From Oscillospiraceae bacterium (GTDB lineage: Bacteria > Bacillota > Clostridia > Oscillospirales > SIG627), in contig SVQQ01000001.1 in the NCBI GenBank assembly GCA_015065265.1, positions 69,544 to 133,543 on the forward strand: 64,000 nt of DNA. The letters are read 5' to 3'. Numbering within the stretch: the first letter of the stretch is position 1; each line of letters starts with the position of its first letter. The notes below the pieces were generated by a model. The model was given only the letters and a program-made list of their open reading frames with translations, was not told the DNA's origin and did no database searches. Positions 52,890 to 63,512 of this stretch are shown here, piece after piece. The position numbers and the translations under genes are program-made.

Positions 52890-55508
52890 ATGAAATGGAC
52901 ATCCCTTAACGACTTAAGAGAAGCATATCTTTCATTCTTTGAGTCAAAAGGTCACTTGAGACTTAAAAGTTTTTCTCTCGTACCTCACAACGACAATTCT
53001 CTTTTGCTTATAAATTCGGGTATGGCACCTATGAAGCCCTATTTTAAGGGCACAGAGGAGCCCCCCAGAAAAAGAGTTACCACCTGCCAGAAGTGTATCA
53101 GAACTCCCGACCTTGAAAACGTAGGTAAGACTGCACGTCACGGAACTTATTTTGAAATGCTTGGTAACTTCTCATTTGGTGATTATTTCAAAAACGAGGC
53201 AATTCAGTGGGCATGGGAATTTTTAACCGTTACCCTTGAAATACCTGCCGACCTTCTCTGGCCCTCAATTTACGAAGAGGACGAAGAAGCCTTTGAAATA
53301 TGGACAAAGGTAGTAGGAGTACCTGCCCAAAGAGTTGTCAGAATGGGTAAAGCCGACAACTTCTGGGAGCATGGTAGCGGACCTTGCGGACCTTGCTCCG
53401 AGATTTATTTCGACAGAGGTGAAAAGTACGGATGTGGCTCTCCCGACTGTCGCCCCGGTTGTGAATGTGACAGATATATGGAAATATGGAACAACGTATT
53501 TTCACAGTTCGACAACGACGGACACGGAAACTACACCGAACTCTGTCAGAAGAACATTGATACAGGTATGGGACTTGAAAGACTTGCTTGTGTAATGCAA
53601 GGAGTAGATAATCTCTTTGAAGTAGACACAGTCAGAAAAATTCTGGACACAGTGTGCTCCCTTTCAGGAAAGGTTTATGGAAAGGAATATGCAAGTGACG
53701 TTTCTATCCGTATAATCACCGACCACATCAGAAGTTCAACCTTTATGATTTCCGACGGAGTTATGCCTTCAAACGAGGGCAGAGGATACGTACTCCGCCG
53801 ACTTATCCGCCGTGCAGCACGTCACGGAAGACTTATCGGTATCAAGGGCGCATTCCTGAGTACCCTTGCCGACGTAGTAATCGAATGTAACCAGGGCGCA
53901 TACCCCGAACTCAAAGAAAGACAGGACTATATCAAGAAGATTCTTTCAATAGAAGAAGAACGCTTTGATGCCACAATCGACTCGGGACTTAATATCCTTT
54001 CTGCAATGGTAGATGAACTTAAAAAGAATAACAAGACCGTTTTGTCTGGAGAAGATGCCTTCAAACTTTACGACACCTTCGGTTTCCCCGTAGACCTCAC
54101 CCGTGAGATTATCGCAGAGGACGGACTCACCCTTGACGACAAGACTTTCTCTGCCCTTATGACAGAGCAAAAAGAGAGAGCGAGAGCAGGAAGAAAAGCA
54201 GGTGGCGGTTGGGATAACACTACCGCAACCCTTGCCGAAGGAATTGAAAAGACCGAATTTTTAGGCTATACAGATACAGAGTGTGACGCTACAGTAGTTG
54301 CCATTTTCAAAGATGGTGAAAAGTGCGAGGCCGTAATGGAAGGTGAAGCAACTATCGTTTTCGACCGCACAGTATTTTACGGTGAGGGCGGAGGACAGGT
54401 AGGAGACAGCGGAAAGATTGTAGCAAACGGAAACAAAACAGAAGTTGTGGACACCAAAAAGCAGGACAGCGTATATTTCCATGAATGTAACGTAAATGCC
54501 CTTATAAGTGTAGGGGACAAGGTTACTCTTGTAATTGATAAAACACGTCGTGACGCCATTCGTCGCAACCACAGTACCGCCCATATGTTACAGTCAGCCC
54601 TTCGCCACGTTTTAGGAGAACACGTTGAACAGGCAGGTTCTCTTGTTGACGAAAACAGAGTAAGATTTGACTTCAAGCACTTTGCCCCTATGACAAAGGA
54701 AGAAATCAAGAAAGTTGAAGACCTTGTAAACGAATATATCTTGTCTGCAAGTGCAGTTGAAACCATTGAGACCGACCCGGAAACTGCAAAGAAAATGGGT
54801 GCTATGGCACTCTTTGGCGAAAAGTACGGAAGTGTTGTAAGACTTGTAAAAATGGGTGACGTGTCTATGGAACTCTGCGCAGGAACTCACCTTAAAAACA
54901 CTGCCGAGGCAGGACTTTTCAGAGTGCTTTCAGAGTCTTCCGTTGCCGCAGGTATCAGAAGAATTGAAGGTACTACAGGTACAGGCGTTCTCTCACTTAT
55001 GGAAGACAGAGAAAAACTTCTTCAAGAGTGTATGTCACTTCTTAAAGTAAACGACCTGTCAACTGTCCTGTCAAGAATAAATGCCTTGACACAGGAACTC
55101 AAAGACACAAAGAGTGAACTTGACTCCCTTCGCTCCAAGATGGCGGCGGCAGCAGGTGCAGCCCTTGAAAATTCAATTTTGAAGACAGATAAATTCTCAC
55201 TCCTCTTTGGAGAAATAAAGGATGCGAAAGCCGACGTCCTTCGCAGTGAAGGTGACAGACTTCGTGAAAAATACCCCGACATTGTAGGTGTTATCTACTC
55301 GGTAAACGACGGTAAAATCGTATTTTCTGCATTCTGCGGAAAAGATGCTCTCGAAAAGGGCGCTCACGCAGGAAATATACTCAAAACCATTTCTCCCATT
55401 GTAGGCGGTGGCGGTGGCGGACGTCCCGACAGTGCATCTTCCGGCGGACGTGACGTAACGAAACTTCCCGAAGCAAAGAAAACTTTTGAAGAAATGATGA
55501 CAAAGTAA
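52890..55508 (+). CDS. alaS: Alanyl-tRNA synthetase
   Basis: 872 aa; SLVPHNDNSLLLINSGMAPMKPYF; C-terminal GGGGGGRPDSASSGG. Confidence 0.98.
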   Translation: MKWTSLNDLREAYLSFFESKGHLRLKSFSLVPHNDNSLLLINSGMAPMKPYFKGTEEPPRKRVTTCQKCIRTPDLENVGKTARHGTYFEMLGNFSFGDYFKNEAIQWAWEFLTVTLEIPADLLWPSIYEEDEEAFEIWTKVVGVPAQRVVRMGKADNFWEHGSGPCGPCSEIYFDRGEKYGCGSPDCRPGCECDRYMEIWNNVFSQFDNDGHGNYTELCQKNIDTGMGLERLACVMQGVDNLFEVDTVRKILDTVCSLSGKVYGKEYASDVSIRIITDHIRSSTFMISDGVMPSNEGRGYVLRRLIRRAARHGRLIGIKGAFLSTLADVVIECNQGAYPELKERQDYIKKILSIEEERFDATIDSGLNILSAMVDELKKNNKTVLSGEDAFKLYDTFGFPVDLTREIIAEDGLTLDDKTFSALMTEQKERARAGRKAGGGWDNTTATLAEGIEKTEFLGYTDTECDATVVAIFKDGEKCEAVMEGEATIVFDRTVFYGEGGGQVGDSGKIVANGNKTEVVDTKKQDSVYFHECNVNALISVGDKVTLVIDKTRRDAIRRNHSTAHMLQSALRHVLGEHVEQAGSLVDENRVRFDFKHFAPMTKEEIKKVEDLVNEYILSASAVETIETDPETAKKMGAMALFGEKYGSVVRLVKMGDVSMELCAGTHLKNTAEAGLFRVLSESSVAAGIRRIEGTTGTGVLSLMEDREKLLQECMSLLKVNDLSTVLSRINALTQELKDTKSELDSLRSKMAAAAGAALENSILKTDKFSLLFGEIKDAKADVLRSEGDRLREKYPDIVGVIYSVNDGKIVFSAFCGKDALEKGAHAGNILKTISPIVGGGGGGRPDSASSGGRDVTKLPEAKKTFEEMMTK

Positions 55509-55519
55509 AGGAGTAAAAT

Positions 55520-55858
55520 ATGGATTGTTTATTCTGTGCCATAATAAATGGCGACATTCCCTCAAATAAGGTATATGAAGACGATAAAATTCTGGCGTTC
55601 AGAGATATAAATCCACAAGCGCCCGTTCACGTGCTTGTAATTCCCAAAACTCACATTCCTTCCGTTGACGGAATAAATGAAGAGAATTCTTCCGTTATAG
55701 CACATATTTTTGAGACTATTCCGAAGATTGCAAAGTCTGAGGGACTCACATCGGGTTACAGAGTTGTTTCAAACTGCGGTGACCACGCTTGTCAGAGTGT
55801 AAAACATCTTCACTTCCACATTCTCGGCGGAAGTCAGATGTTAGACCGTATGGCGTAA
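55520..55858 (+). CDS. HIT family protein
   Basis: MDCLFCAIINGDIPSNKVYEDDKILAFRDINPQAPVHVLVIPK...KHLHFHILGG. Confidence 0.96.
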   Translation: MDCLFCAIINGDIPSNKVYEDDKILAFRDINPQAPVHVLVIPKTHIPSVDGINEENSSVIAHIFETIPKIAKSEGLTSGYRVVSNCGDHACQSVKHLHFHILGGSQMLDRMA

Positions 55859-55859
55859 A

Positions 55860-56912
55860 ATGGCATATATTCAAAAAAGAGACGAAGTCAAAGAACTTCG
55901 TGACAAGATAAAACTTTCCCCCGAAGGAGCCTATCTCTTCTGGGGGGAAGAGGAATATCTCAAACATCATTACCTGGGTGAACTGAGAAAAATAGTAGAA
56001 GAAGAGGGCATGGCGGAATTTAACCGCACGGTAATTGATTTTCAGCGTGACGGAACACTGTCTGAACTAAAAGACGCCATTGACACCCCACCTATTATGG
56101 CGGAGCACAAGATAGTGGAAGTTTGGGGACTGAATATTACGTCCTTAAAGACGGAAGACGCAAAAAGGCTTGTGGAAATTGTAAAAAAGGTTTCCGACGG
56201 AATTATTTTAGTTATTTTCGCAAGAGCCGACGAACTTGATATTTCGTCTAAAAAATCCCGTGAAACACAGGTAATTAAAGGGCTTATCTCCTTAGCCACC
56301 GTTACTGAATTTCCCAGGCAGAGCGAAAACAAACTTATTTCCTGGGTCGATAAACTTTTCACGTCACAGTCTATGAGAATAAGTGACGTGAATATTGGGA
56401 AAATGATTAAACTTTGCGATTTCAGTATGACAAGACTGAAAAGCGAGAGTGAGAAGATTATCGCATCCTGCAAGTTTTATAACCTTGACACAGTACCAAA
56501 GGATATGGTAGACCTGTTTGTAAAACCCACAGCGGAAAACGAAGTCTACGAATTTCAGGAAGCGGTATTGAAAAAGTCCTTCCGCGAGGCTTTTTTGATA
56601 CTTGAAAACTTAAGACAGCACAACGTTGAGCCCATACCTATTGTGGCGTCGCTTAGCAAAAGTCTTAACGTCCTTTCGGCAATAAAATCGTCAAAGGGCA
56701 AGAAAGACGACAACGAAATTGCCTCTGTTACAGGCGCATTTCCCTGGCAGGTGAAAAAGTACAGACCTTTTGCAAACCTTTGGAGCGAAAGTGAACTTAA
56801 AAAGGCGTTTGAACTTGTTTTTGTCTGCGATACGGAACTTAAAAACATAGTGTCGCCACCCTTCGTTTTACTGACGAATATGCTATCTCAAATTTCGGGT
56901 AACGAAAAATGA
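55860..56912 (+). CDS. holA: DNA polymerase III subunit delta
   Basis: YLFWGEEEYLKHHYLGELR..., length and C-terminal domain typical of HolA. Confidence 0.9.
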   Translation: MAYIQKRDEVKELRDKIKLSPEGAYLFWGEEEYLKHHYLGELRKIVEEEGMAEFNRTVIDFQRDGTLSELKDAIDTPPIMAEHKIVEVWGLNITSLKTEDAKRLVEIVKKVSDGIILVIFARADELDISSKKSRETQVIKGLISLATVTEFPRQSENKLISWVDKLFTSQSMRISDVNIGKMIKLCDFSMTRLKSESEKIIASCKFYNLDTVPKDMVDLFVKPTAENEVYEFQEAVLKKSFREAFLILENLRQHNVEPIPIVASLSKSLNVLSAIKSSKGKKDDNEIASVTGAFPWQVKKYRPFANLWSESELKKAFELVFVCDTELKNIVSPPFVLLTNMLSQISGNEK

Positions 56913-57493
56913 ATAAAGACAAAATCACAGTAAAAGAAGTCATAATCTGCGAGGGCAAGTACGATAAGATTAAACTTTCTTCAGTACTTGATGCCGACAT
57001 TGTCACACTTGACGGTTTTGGCATTTTCAAGAGTGATGAAAAGAAGGCGCTTATCCGCCACGCCGCAGAAAAACGCGGAATAATAGTAATTACAGACAGC
57101 GACTCGGCAGGAGAAGTCCTGCGCTCCCACATAAAAAGCATTGTAGGTGACAAGGGAGTAACCCATCTTTATACCCCTGTTATAGCGGGTAAGGAAAGAC
57201 GTAAAAAAGAGGGCTCGAAAGAGGGCATTTTAGGAGTCGAAGGCATCGACGCCGACGTTTTAAGGGAAATGTTTTTAAAGTTTTCCACCCGTCAGCCAAA
57301 CCCTGCCCCAATAAGTCGTGCCGACCTGTACGCCGACGGTTTTATCGGTGTAGAGGGTGCGACGAAAAAGAGGGAACAACTCTTAAAGAGACTGGGACTA
57401 CCGCTGAAAATGACAACACCCGCCCTTATTTGTGCAATGTCCTTTATAATTGACCGCGAAGCATATAAGAAAATTTGTGAGGAATTAGAATGA
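56909..57493 (+). CDS. Toprim-domain ribonuclease M5-like protein
   Basis: VKEVIICEGKYDKIKLSSVLDADIVTLDGFGIF...VITDSDSAGEVLRSHI. Confidence 0.88.
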   Translation: MNKDKITVKEVIICEGKYDKIKLSSVLDADIVTLDGFGIFKSDEKKALIRHAAEKRGIIVITDSDSAGEVLRSHIKSIVGDKGVTHLYTPVIAGKERRKKEGSKEGILGVEGIDADVLREMFLKFSTRQPNPAPISRADLYADGFIGVEGATKKREQLLKRLGLPLKMTTPALICAMSFIIDREAYKKICEELE

Positions 57494-58368
57494 TAAAAAG
57501 TATGACAGGTTATGGCAGAGCCGTCCTTGAAAAAGAGGGAATGGAACTGACCTTTGAACTAAAAAGCGTAAATAACCGCTACCTTGACACCTCGGTAAGA
57601 CTGCCTAGAGTTTTCGGTTATCTTGAAGAAAAGATAAAAAGTGAAATTGGACGTCACACGTCACGTGGTAAGGTAGACGCCTTTCTGACTGTAAATATCC
57701 TTGAAGATACTTCTACCGAAGTTACAGTCAATCACGCGCTTTTCGAAAGTTACCTCAAAGTCTTAAAAGAGGTTGAAGAAAAGTACTCACTTCGCAACGA
57801 TATTGCAGTGTCAACCGTTATGAAAATCCCCGACGTTATCGGAAAGAGGAGCCGAGAGGAAGACGAAGAAAAGATGACTTCTCTTCTCTTTGAGGTAATG
57901 AACGAAGCACTTATGGGTTACGACACAATGAGAGAGCGCGAGGGTAAAAAACTCTACGAAGATATTCTTCAGAAACTTGACAGAATTGAGGAAATAAGAC
58001 AAGAAATCGCCCGTCTTTCACCTTTGTCGGTCAAGGCGTATGAAGAGAGACTTTGCACAAGAATTGAGGAACTACTCGGCAACACGAATTACGATGAAAA
58101 CAGAGTAATTACCGAAGTTGCAATCTATGCAGACAAAGTGGCGGTAGATGAAGAAATTACAAGACTTTCAAGCCACTTAAATCAGTTTAAAGGAATTTTG
58201 AAAGACAACGCCCCAGCAGGTAGAAAACTTGACTTTTTAACACAGGAAATTAACCGAGAAGTAAATACAATCGGTTCAAAGTGTGCCGAACTTGAAATCA
58301 CAAAACTCGTAGTTGAAGCCAAGAGCGAAATAGAAAAAATCAGAGAACAGATACAAAACGTAGAATAA
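57490..58368 (+). CDS. YicC family endoribonuclease
   Basis: MIKSMTGYGRAVLEKEGMELTFELKSVNNRYLDTSVRLPR; C-terminal DFLTQEINREVNTIGSKC. Confidence 0.96.
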   Translation: MIKSMTGYGRAVLEKEGMELTFELKSVNNRYLDTSVRLPRVFGYLEEKIKSEIGRHTSRGKVDAFLTVNILEDTSTEVTVNHALFESYLKVLKEVEEKYSLRNDIAVSTVMKIPDVIGKRSREEDEEKMTSLLFEVMNEALMGYDTMREREGKKLYEDILQKLDRIEEIRQEIARLSPLSVKAYEERLCTRIEELLGNTNYDENRVITEVAIYADKVAVDEEITRLSSHLNQFKGILKDNAPAGRKLDFLTQEINREVNTIGSKCAELEITKLVVEAKSEIEKIREQIQNVE

Positions 58369-58379
58369 GGGGAAAAGAT

Positions 58380-58649
58380 ATGAAAATGTTATCACTGGGA
58401 GCAGGGAATATGGTTGCTTCCGATAGAATAGTTTGTATTGTGTCCCCCGACACAGCCCCTGTCAAAAGACTTGTACAGGACGCAAAGGAAGACGGAAGAG
58501 TTATAGACGTAACAGGGGGCAAAAAGACCCTGTCTGTCATCGTTATGGACTCCGACCACGTAATACTTTCAAAGATACGTCCCCCAAAACTTCGACAGGC
58601 AATTAACACAAGTGACGACACTTTAATAGAGGACGAAGAAGATGAATAA
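58380..58649 (+). CDS. DUF370 / RemA-like regulator
   Basis: LSLGAGNMVASDRIVCIVSPDTAPVKRLVQDAKEDGRVIDVTGGKKTLSVIVMDSDHVILS; between yicC and gmk. Confidence 0.93.
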   Translation: MKMLSLGAGNMVASDRIVCIVSPDTAPVKRLVQDAKEDGRVIDVTGGKKTLSVIVMDSDHVILSKIRPPKLRQAINTSDDTLIEDEEDE

Positions 58650-59277
58650 AAGAGGAAAAGTGCTTATAGTTTCAGGCTCTGCGGGAAGTGGAAAATCCAC
58701 AGTCCTTACCCCCTTTAAGTCAGGGGAAATCGAGCCTTTCGTATTTTCGGTATCCGCCACCACAAGAAAAGCAAGACCCGGCGAGGTTGACGGACGTGAC
58801 TATCTCTTCGTCACCAAAGAGCGTTTCGAAGAAATGATAGAAAAGGGAGAACTAATAGAACATACGACCTTTAACGGAAACTACTATGGAACTCCGAAAG
58901 GGCCTCTTGAAAAGCAGATTGAAGAAGGTAAAATCGTAATTCTTGAAATTGAGGTTGACGGAGCCGAGCAGATAATGAGTCTTTTTGACCCGAATGACAT
59001 CGTGTCGGTATTCTTATCCCCACCCGACTACAAAACCCTTGAAAAAAGACTGCGAGGCAGAGGAACTAACACCGAAGCGGACATAATAGAAAGACTTGAA
59101 AGAGCAAAGGTAGAACTTGAATATTCAAGCCTTTATAAGAACATACTCATAAACTACGATTCAAGAGCAAATGACGTAACCGAGGCAATAATTGCCATAA
59201 CAAAGGGAGAAAATATTAAAACCCCTGATATATATTGTCAAAGTAAAGAACAACTCATAGATAAATTTTACAATTAA
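58642..59277 (+). CDS. gmk: Guanylate kinase
   Basis: VLIVSGSAGSGKSTVL...SVSATTRKARPGEVDGRDYLFVTKERFEEM. Confidence 0.97.
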   Translation: MNKRGKVLIVSGSAGSGKSTVLTPFKSGEIEPFVFSVSATTRKARPGEVDGRDYLFVTKERFEEMIEKGELIEHTTFNGNYYGTPKGPLEKQIEEGKIVILEIEVDGAEQIMSLFDPNDIVSVFLSPPDYKTLEKRLRGRGTNTEADIIERLERAKVELEYSSLYKNILINYDSRANDVTEAIIAITKGENIKTPDIYCQSKEQLIDKFYN

Positions 59278-59294
59278 AAAGGAGAACAAACGCT

Positions 59295-59564
59295 ATGATG
59301 AACGAACCTTCTATTGAAAAACTTACACAGGACGGTCTTAACCGTTATCAAGTATGTATTGCTACTGCAAAAATTGCCCGTGAGATTATCGACCAATACA
59401 ACGAAGAAGCAGAGAGAATTTCCTCTCAGATGGACACATCTGGTGCAAAGCGTCCCATTCACGACGACAAGCCTGTAAAAACTGCAGTTCACGCCATTGA
59501 CAACGGTGAATTCGAGATTATTGTTCCTGAACAAAAAACCGACTTGACAGAAGGCAACAATTAA
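59295..59564 (+). CDS. rpoZ: DNA-directed RNA polymerase omega subunit
   Basis: Position after gmk and RYQVCIATAKIAREI...KPVKTAVHAIDNGEFEI. Confidence 0.88.
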   Translation: MMNEPSIEKLTQDGLNRYQVCIATAKIAREIIDQYNEEAERISSQMDTSGAKRPIHDDKPVKTAVHAIDNGEFEIIVPEQKTDLTEGNN

Positions 59565-59649
59565 GCAAAAAAAGCAGGTTTTACACCTTAACTTTTACAA
59601 TTAAAAGATTGACAAAAATTAAGGCATATGTTAAAATATTAACGTAAAA

Positions 59650-59725
59650 TTTCCGTTCTGTAACTGACGGTTATGCGAATTGACGCAGGGGAGCAGGACG
59701 GCATAAAGCCGACCGTCTGGGCAGT
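59650..59725 (+). ncRNA. ZTP riboswitch (pfl motif)
   Basis: GTAACTGACGG ... GCAGGACGGCATAAAGCCGACCGTCTGGGCA matches the pfl consensus (…CCGYCUGGGCA); upstream of purE. Confidence 0.88.
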
Positions 59726-59758
59726 CCCTTAAAAACAAGGGACTGCCTTGCTTATTTT
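59720..59758 (+). terminator. Terminator overlapping the ZTP aptamer 3' end
   Basis: GGCAGTCCCTT-AAAAAC-AAGGGACTGCC TTGCTTATTTTT. Confidence 0.85.
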
Positions 59759-59778
59759 TAAAATAAGGAGTAGAAAAA

Positions 59779-60273
59779 ATGAAAAAAGTAGCCATAATCA
59801 TCGGCAGTGACAGTGATATGCCGATAGCCGAAAAGGCATATGACACATTAAAAGAACTTGACATTCCCGCAACAGTACATATACTTTCCGCCCACCGCAC
59901 CCCCGAAGAAGCAAGAGATATTGCGATTAACGCAAGAGATAAGGGCTATGGTGCGATTATTGCGGCTGCAGGAATGGCGGCTCACCTTGCAGGAGCGATA
60001 GCGGCAAACACCACACTTCCTGTGGTTGGTATCCCTGTAAAGTCAGGTGACCTTGGGGGTATGGACGCTCTTCTTTCCACAGTCCAGATGCCTTCCGGAA
60101 TTCCCGTTGCCACAGTTGCAATAGGCGGCGGAGTGAACGCGGCTCTTCTCTGCGCTGAGATGTTCGGGGTCACAGATGACACCCTTCGCGAAAAACTTGA
60201 AAAAAGACGTGAAGAAAACAAGAAGGCAGTTCTTGAAAAGAACAGAATTGCATCTGAAAAATTTAACTGGTAA
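59779..60273 (+). CDS. purE: 5-(carboxyamino)imidazole ribonucleotide mutase
   Basis: [45 protein letters not shown]. Confidence 0.97.
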   Translation: MKKVAIIIGSDSDMPIAEKAYDTLKELDIPATVHILSAHRTPEEARDIAINARDKGYGAIIAAAGMAAHLAGAIAANTTLPVVGIPVKSGDLGGMDALLSTVQMPSGIPVATVAIGGGVNAALLCAEMFGVTDDTLREKLEKRREENKKAVLEKNRIASEKFNW

Positions 60274-60303
60274 AAAATAAAAAATATAAAGGAGACTAAA
60301 AAG

Positions 60304-60993
60304 ATGGCTATGACAAAGATTTACACAGGTAAAACAAAAGACGTATTCCAACTCGATAACGGAAACGTGTTACTTAAATTCAAAGACGACTGCACAGGTG
60401 CAGACGGAGTATTTGACCCAGGTGCTAACACTGTTGGTCTTCAGATTGAAGGCGTAGGTAAAGTAAACCTCAAAATGTCCGTTTACTATTTTGAAAAACT
60501 TCGCAAGGCAGGAATTAAAACACACTACGTTTCTGCAAACCTTGACGAAACCACAATGGAAGTACTTCCCGGTAAAGTTTTCGGACACGGACTTGAAGTA
60601 ATCTGCCGTAAGAGAGCAGTAGGTAGTTTCCACAGACGTTACGGTGAATACATCGAAGAGGGAGCAGAACTTCCTTACTACGTTGAAATGACCTTCAAGA
60701 ACGACGAAAAGGGCGACCCCCTTGTAACAAAAGAAGCACTTGCTGCCCTTGGAGTTATGAACGAAAAGCAGTACGATGCTATCGTTGAAATGACACAGAA
60801 AATAACCAAGATTATTTTCGATGACCTCAAGGAAATCGGACTTGACCTTTATGACATCAAGTTTGAATTCGGTTACAACGATAACGAAGTTATCCTTATC
60901 GACGAAATCGCATCTGGCAATATGAGAGTTTACAAAGACGGAGAATATATCGACCCTATGACACTTTCCGACCTTTTCTTTGCGGTTAGATAA
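60304..60993 (+). CDS. purC: Phosphoribosylaminoimidazolesuccinocarboxamide synthase
   Basis: [28 protein letters not shown]...[17 protein letters not shown]...[11 protein letters not shown]. Confidence 0.93.
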   Translation: MAMTKIYTGKTKDVFQLDNGNVLLKFKDDCTGADGVFDPGANTVGLQIEGVGKVNLKMSVYYFEKLRKAGIKTHYVSANLDETTMEVLPGKVFGHGLEVICRKRAVGSFHRRYGEYIEEGAELPYYVEMTFKNDEKGDPLVTKEALAALGVMNEKQYDAIVEMTQKITKIIFDDLKEIGLDLYDIKFEFGYNDNEVILIDEIASGNMRVYKDGEYIDPMTLSDLFFAVR

Positions 60994-60998
60994 TCGGC

Positions 60999-62423
60999 AT
61001 GGGAGGATTTTTCGGACTTTCATCAAAACGTGACGCGGTAACCGACGTATTTTTCGGAACAGACTATCACTCACACCTTGGCACCCGCCGTGCAGGTATG
61101 GCGTCCTGGGATAAAGAGGACGGTTTTACAAGAGATATACATAACATAGAGAACTCACCTTTCAGAACTAAGTTCGATAACGTTCTTACCGAAATGAAAG
61201 GTACCTCTTGTATCGGAGTTATCAGCGACACGGACCCACAACCTCAACTTGTACGTTCAAGCCTTGGCACTTACGCTATTGCCACAGTTGGCAGAATTAA
61301 CAACGTTGAGGAAATAATCGAAGAATATTTCCATAAACGCGGTGGTTACCATTTCGACTCTCTTAGCGGTGGAAAGGTAACTACCACAGAGTTGGTGTCG
61401 GCACTTATCGACATAAAAGAGGACTTCGTTGAGGGTATCAAGTTTGCCCAAGAGGTAATAGACGGTACCGCCCTTATACTTATTTTGAAGGGCAACGGTA
61501 ATATTGTCGCCGCTCGTGATAAGTGTGGCAGACTGCCCCTTGCAGTAGGACATGACGAAGAAGGCTATTGTGCCGCCTTTGAAACCTATTCCTTTACAAA
61601 ACTGGGATATACAAAAGTACGTGACCTTGCCCCAGGGGAAATTGTAGAACTTTCCCCCGAAAAAATGACGGTTCTCGCAGAAGGACATAAATGCAAGAAA
61701 ATGTGTTCATTCCTTTGGGCATATTTTGGATATCCTGCCTCTTCCTACGACGGAATTAACGTAGAAGTAATGAGAGTCAAAAACGGCGAAATTATGGCAG
61801 ATAACGACATCAAGGCAGGTCAAATCTCCCTTGATTCAGTATCGGGAGTGCCCGATTCAGGTACCCCCCACGCCATAGGCTATGCCAACGAGTCAAAATT
61901 GCCCTTCACAAGACCCTTTATTAAATATACACCTACCTGGCCCCGTTCATTTATGCCGTCAAGTCAGGCACAGAGAGCCAGAATTGCGAAAATGAAACAA
62001 ATTCCCGTTCACGAGTTTATTGAAGACAAGAAAATGCTTCTTGTAGACGACTCGATTGTCCGCGGAAATCAACTTCAGGAAACGGTTGAATTCTTGTATG
62101 AGAACGGTGCAAATGAAGTTCATATGCGTTCTGCCTGTCCCCCAGTTATGTATGCTTGTAAGTTCCTTAATTTCGCACGTGCGTCATCTGAATATGACTA
62201 TATCGCAAGAAAAATTATTTACGAACTTGAAGGCAAAGAAGGGGAAAAGTACATCAATGAGTATTCAGATCCCAAGACAGAACGTGGCAAAAAACTCAGA
62301 CAGAGAATATGCGATAAGTTTGGCTTTGCCTCACTTGAATACCAGACACTTGAAGGAATTGTAAAAGCCATAGGACTTGACGAAGAAAATCTCTGTACCT
62401 ATTGCTTTACAGGAAAAGAATAA
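60999..62423 (+). CDS. purF: Amidophosphoribosyltransferase-like protein
   Basis: N-terminal glutamine amidotransferase-like region and C-terminal PRTase motif MLLVDDSIVRGNQLQETVEFL. Confidence 0.92.
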   Translation: MGGFFGLSSKRDAVTDVFFGTDYHSHLGTRRAGMASWDKEDGFTRDIHNIENSPFRTKFDNVLTEMKGTSCIGVISDTDPQPQLVRSSLGTYAIATVGRINNVEEIIEEYFHKRGGYHFDSLSGGKVTTTELVSALIDIKEDFVEGIKFAQEVIDGTALILILKGNGNIVAARDKCGRLPLAVGHDEEGYCAAFETYSFTKLGYTKVRDLAPGEIVELSPEKMTVLAEGHKCKKMCSFLWAYFGYPASSYDGINVEVMRVKNGEIMADNDIKAGQISLDSVSGVPDSGTPHAIGYANESKLPFTRPFIKYTPTWPRSFMPSSQAQRARIAKMKQIPVHEFIEDKKMLLVDDSIVRGNQLQETVEFLYENGANEVHMRSACPPVMYACKFLNFARASSEYDYIARKIIYELEGKEGEKYINEYSDPKTERGKKLRQRICDKFGFASLEYQTLEGIVKAIGLDEENLCTYCFTGKE

Positions 62424-62456
62424 AATACACAGTTTCTATTGTGAAAAGGAGTAAAA

Positions 62457-63503
62457 ATGGAATACAAATCAAATTCTGAAAGTTACGCAGCAGCAGGAGT
62501 AGATATAACCGCAGGTTATCGTGCTGTGGAACTTATGAAATCCCATATTGCCAAAACTCAGAACGAAGGCTCAACTACAGATATAGGAGGCTTCGGCGGA
62601 CTTTTCGTTCCCAACCTTACAGGTATGAAAACACCCGTTTTGGTAAGCGGTACAGACGGAGTTGGCACAAAACTTAAACTCGCTTTCCTTATGGATAAGC
62701 ACGACACAGTGGGAATTGACTGCGTTGCTATGTGTGTAAACGACGTTATCTGTTGCGGAGCCGCACCCCTTTTCTTCCTTGACTATATTGCCTGTGGCAA
62801 AAACGTACCTGAAAAAATTGCCGACATCGTTTCAGGCGTTGCTGAAGGTTGCGTTATGTCAGGCGCAGCCCTCATCGGTGGTGAAACTGCCGAAATGCCG
62901 GGCTTCTATCCCGTTGATGAATACGACCTTGCAGGTTTTGCAGTAGGTATCGTAGATAAAGAAAAAGTTATCGATAACAAGAAGATGAAAGAGGGAGACG
63001 TAGTTATTGCCCTCGCATCTTCAGGCGTTCACTCAAACGGATTTTCTCTTGTAAGAAAGGTGTTCGACGTAGAAAAAGCCGACCTTAAAACACCACTTCC
63101 CGAACTTGAAGGAAAGAGCCTTGGTGAAGCCCTTCTCACTCCCACAAAGATTTACGTAAAACCCGTTCTCGCACTTCTAAAAGAAGTTGAAGTAAAGGGA
63201 ATTTCACATATCACAGGAGGAGGATTTTACGAGAATATTCCCCGTTCAATTCCCGACGGACTTTGTGCCGAGATAAACAAAAAAGACGTACGTGTTCTTC
63301 CTTTGTTTAACCTTATTATGAAGACAGGTAACATTCCCGAACACGATATGTTCAACACCTTTAATATGGGTGTAGGTATGAGTATCGTCGTTTCTGCAAA
63401 AGACGTAGACAAGGCACTTGAAATACTTAAAAACGCAGGTGAAGATGCCTACGTAATCGGTAAGATAATCAAAGACGAAAACGATAAGATTAAACTTATT
63501 TAA
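62457..63503 (+). CDS. purM: Phosphoribosylformylglycinamidine cyclo-ligase
   Basis: [26 protein letters not shown]...[36 protein letters not shown]. Confidence 0.97.
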   Translation: MEYKSNSESYAAAGVDITAGYRAVELMKSHIAKTQNEGSTTDIGGFGGLFVPNLTGMKTPVLVSGTDGVGTKLKLAFLMDKHDTVGIDCVAMCVNDVICCGAAPLFFLDYIACGKNVPEKIADIVSGVAEGCVMSGAALIGGETAEMPGFYPVDEYDLAGFAVGIVDKEKVIDNKKMKEGDVVIALASSGVHSNGFSLVRKVFDVEKADLKTPLPELEGKSLGEALLTPTKIYVKPVLALLKEVEVKGISHITGGGFYENIPRSIPDGLCAEINKKDVRVLPLFNLIMKTGNIPEHDMFNTFNMGVGMSIVVSAKDVDKALEILKNAGEDAYVIGKIIKDENDKIKLI

Positions 63504-63512
63504 GGGTGTAAA

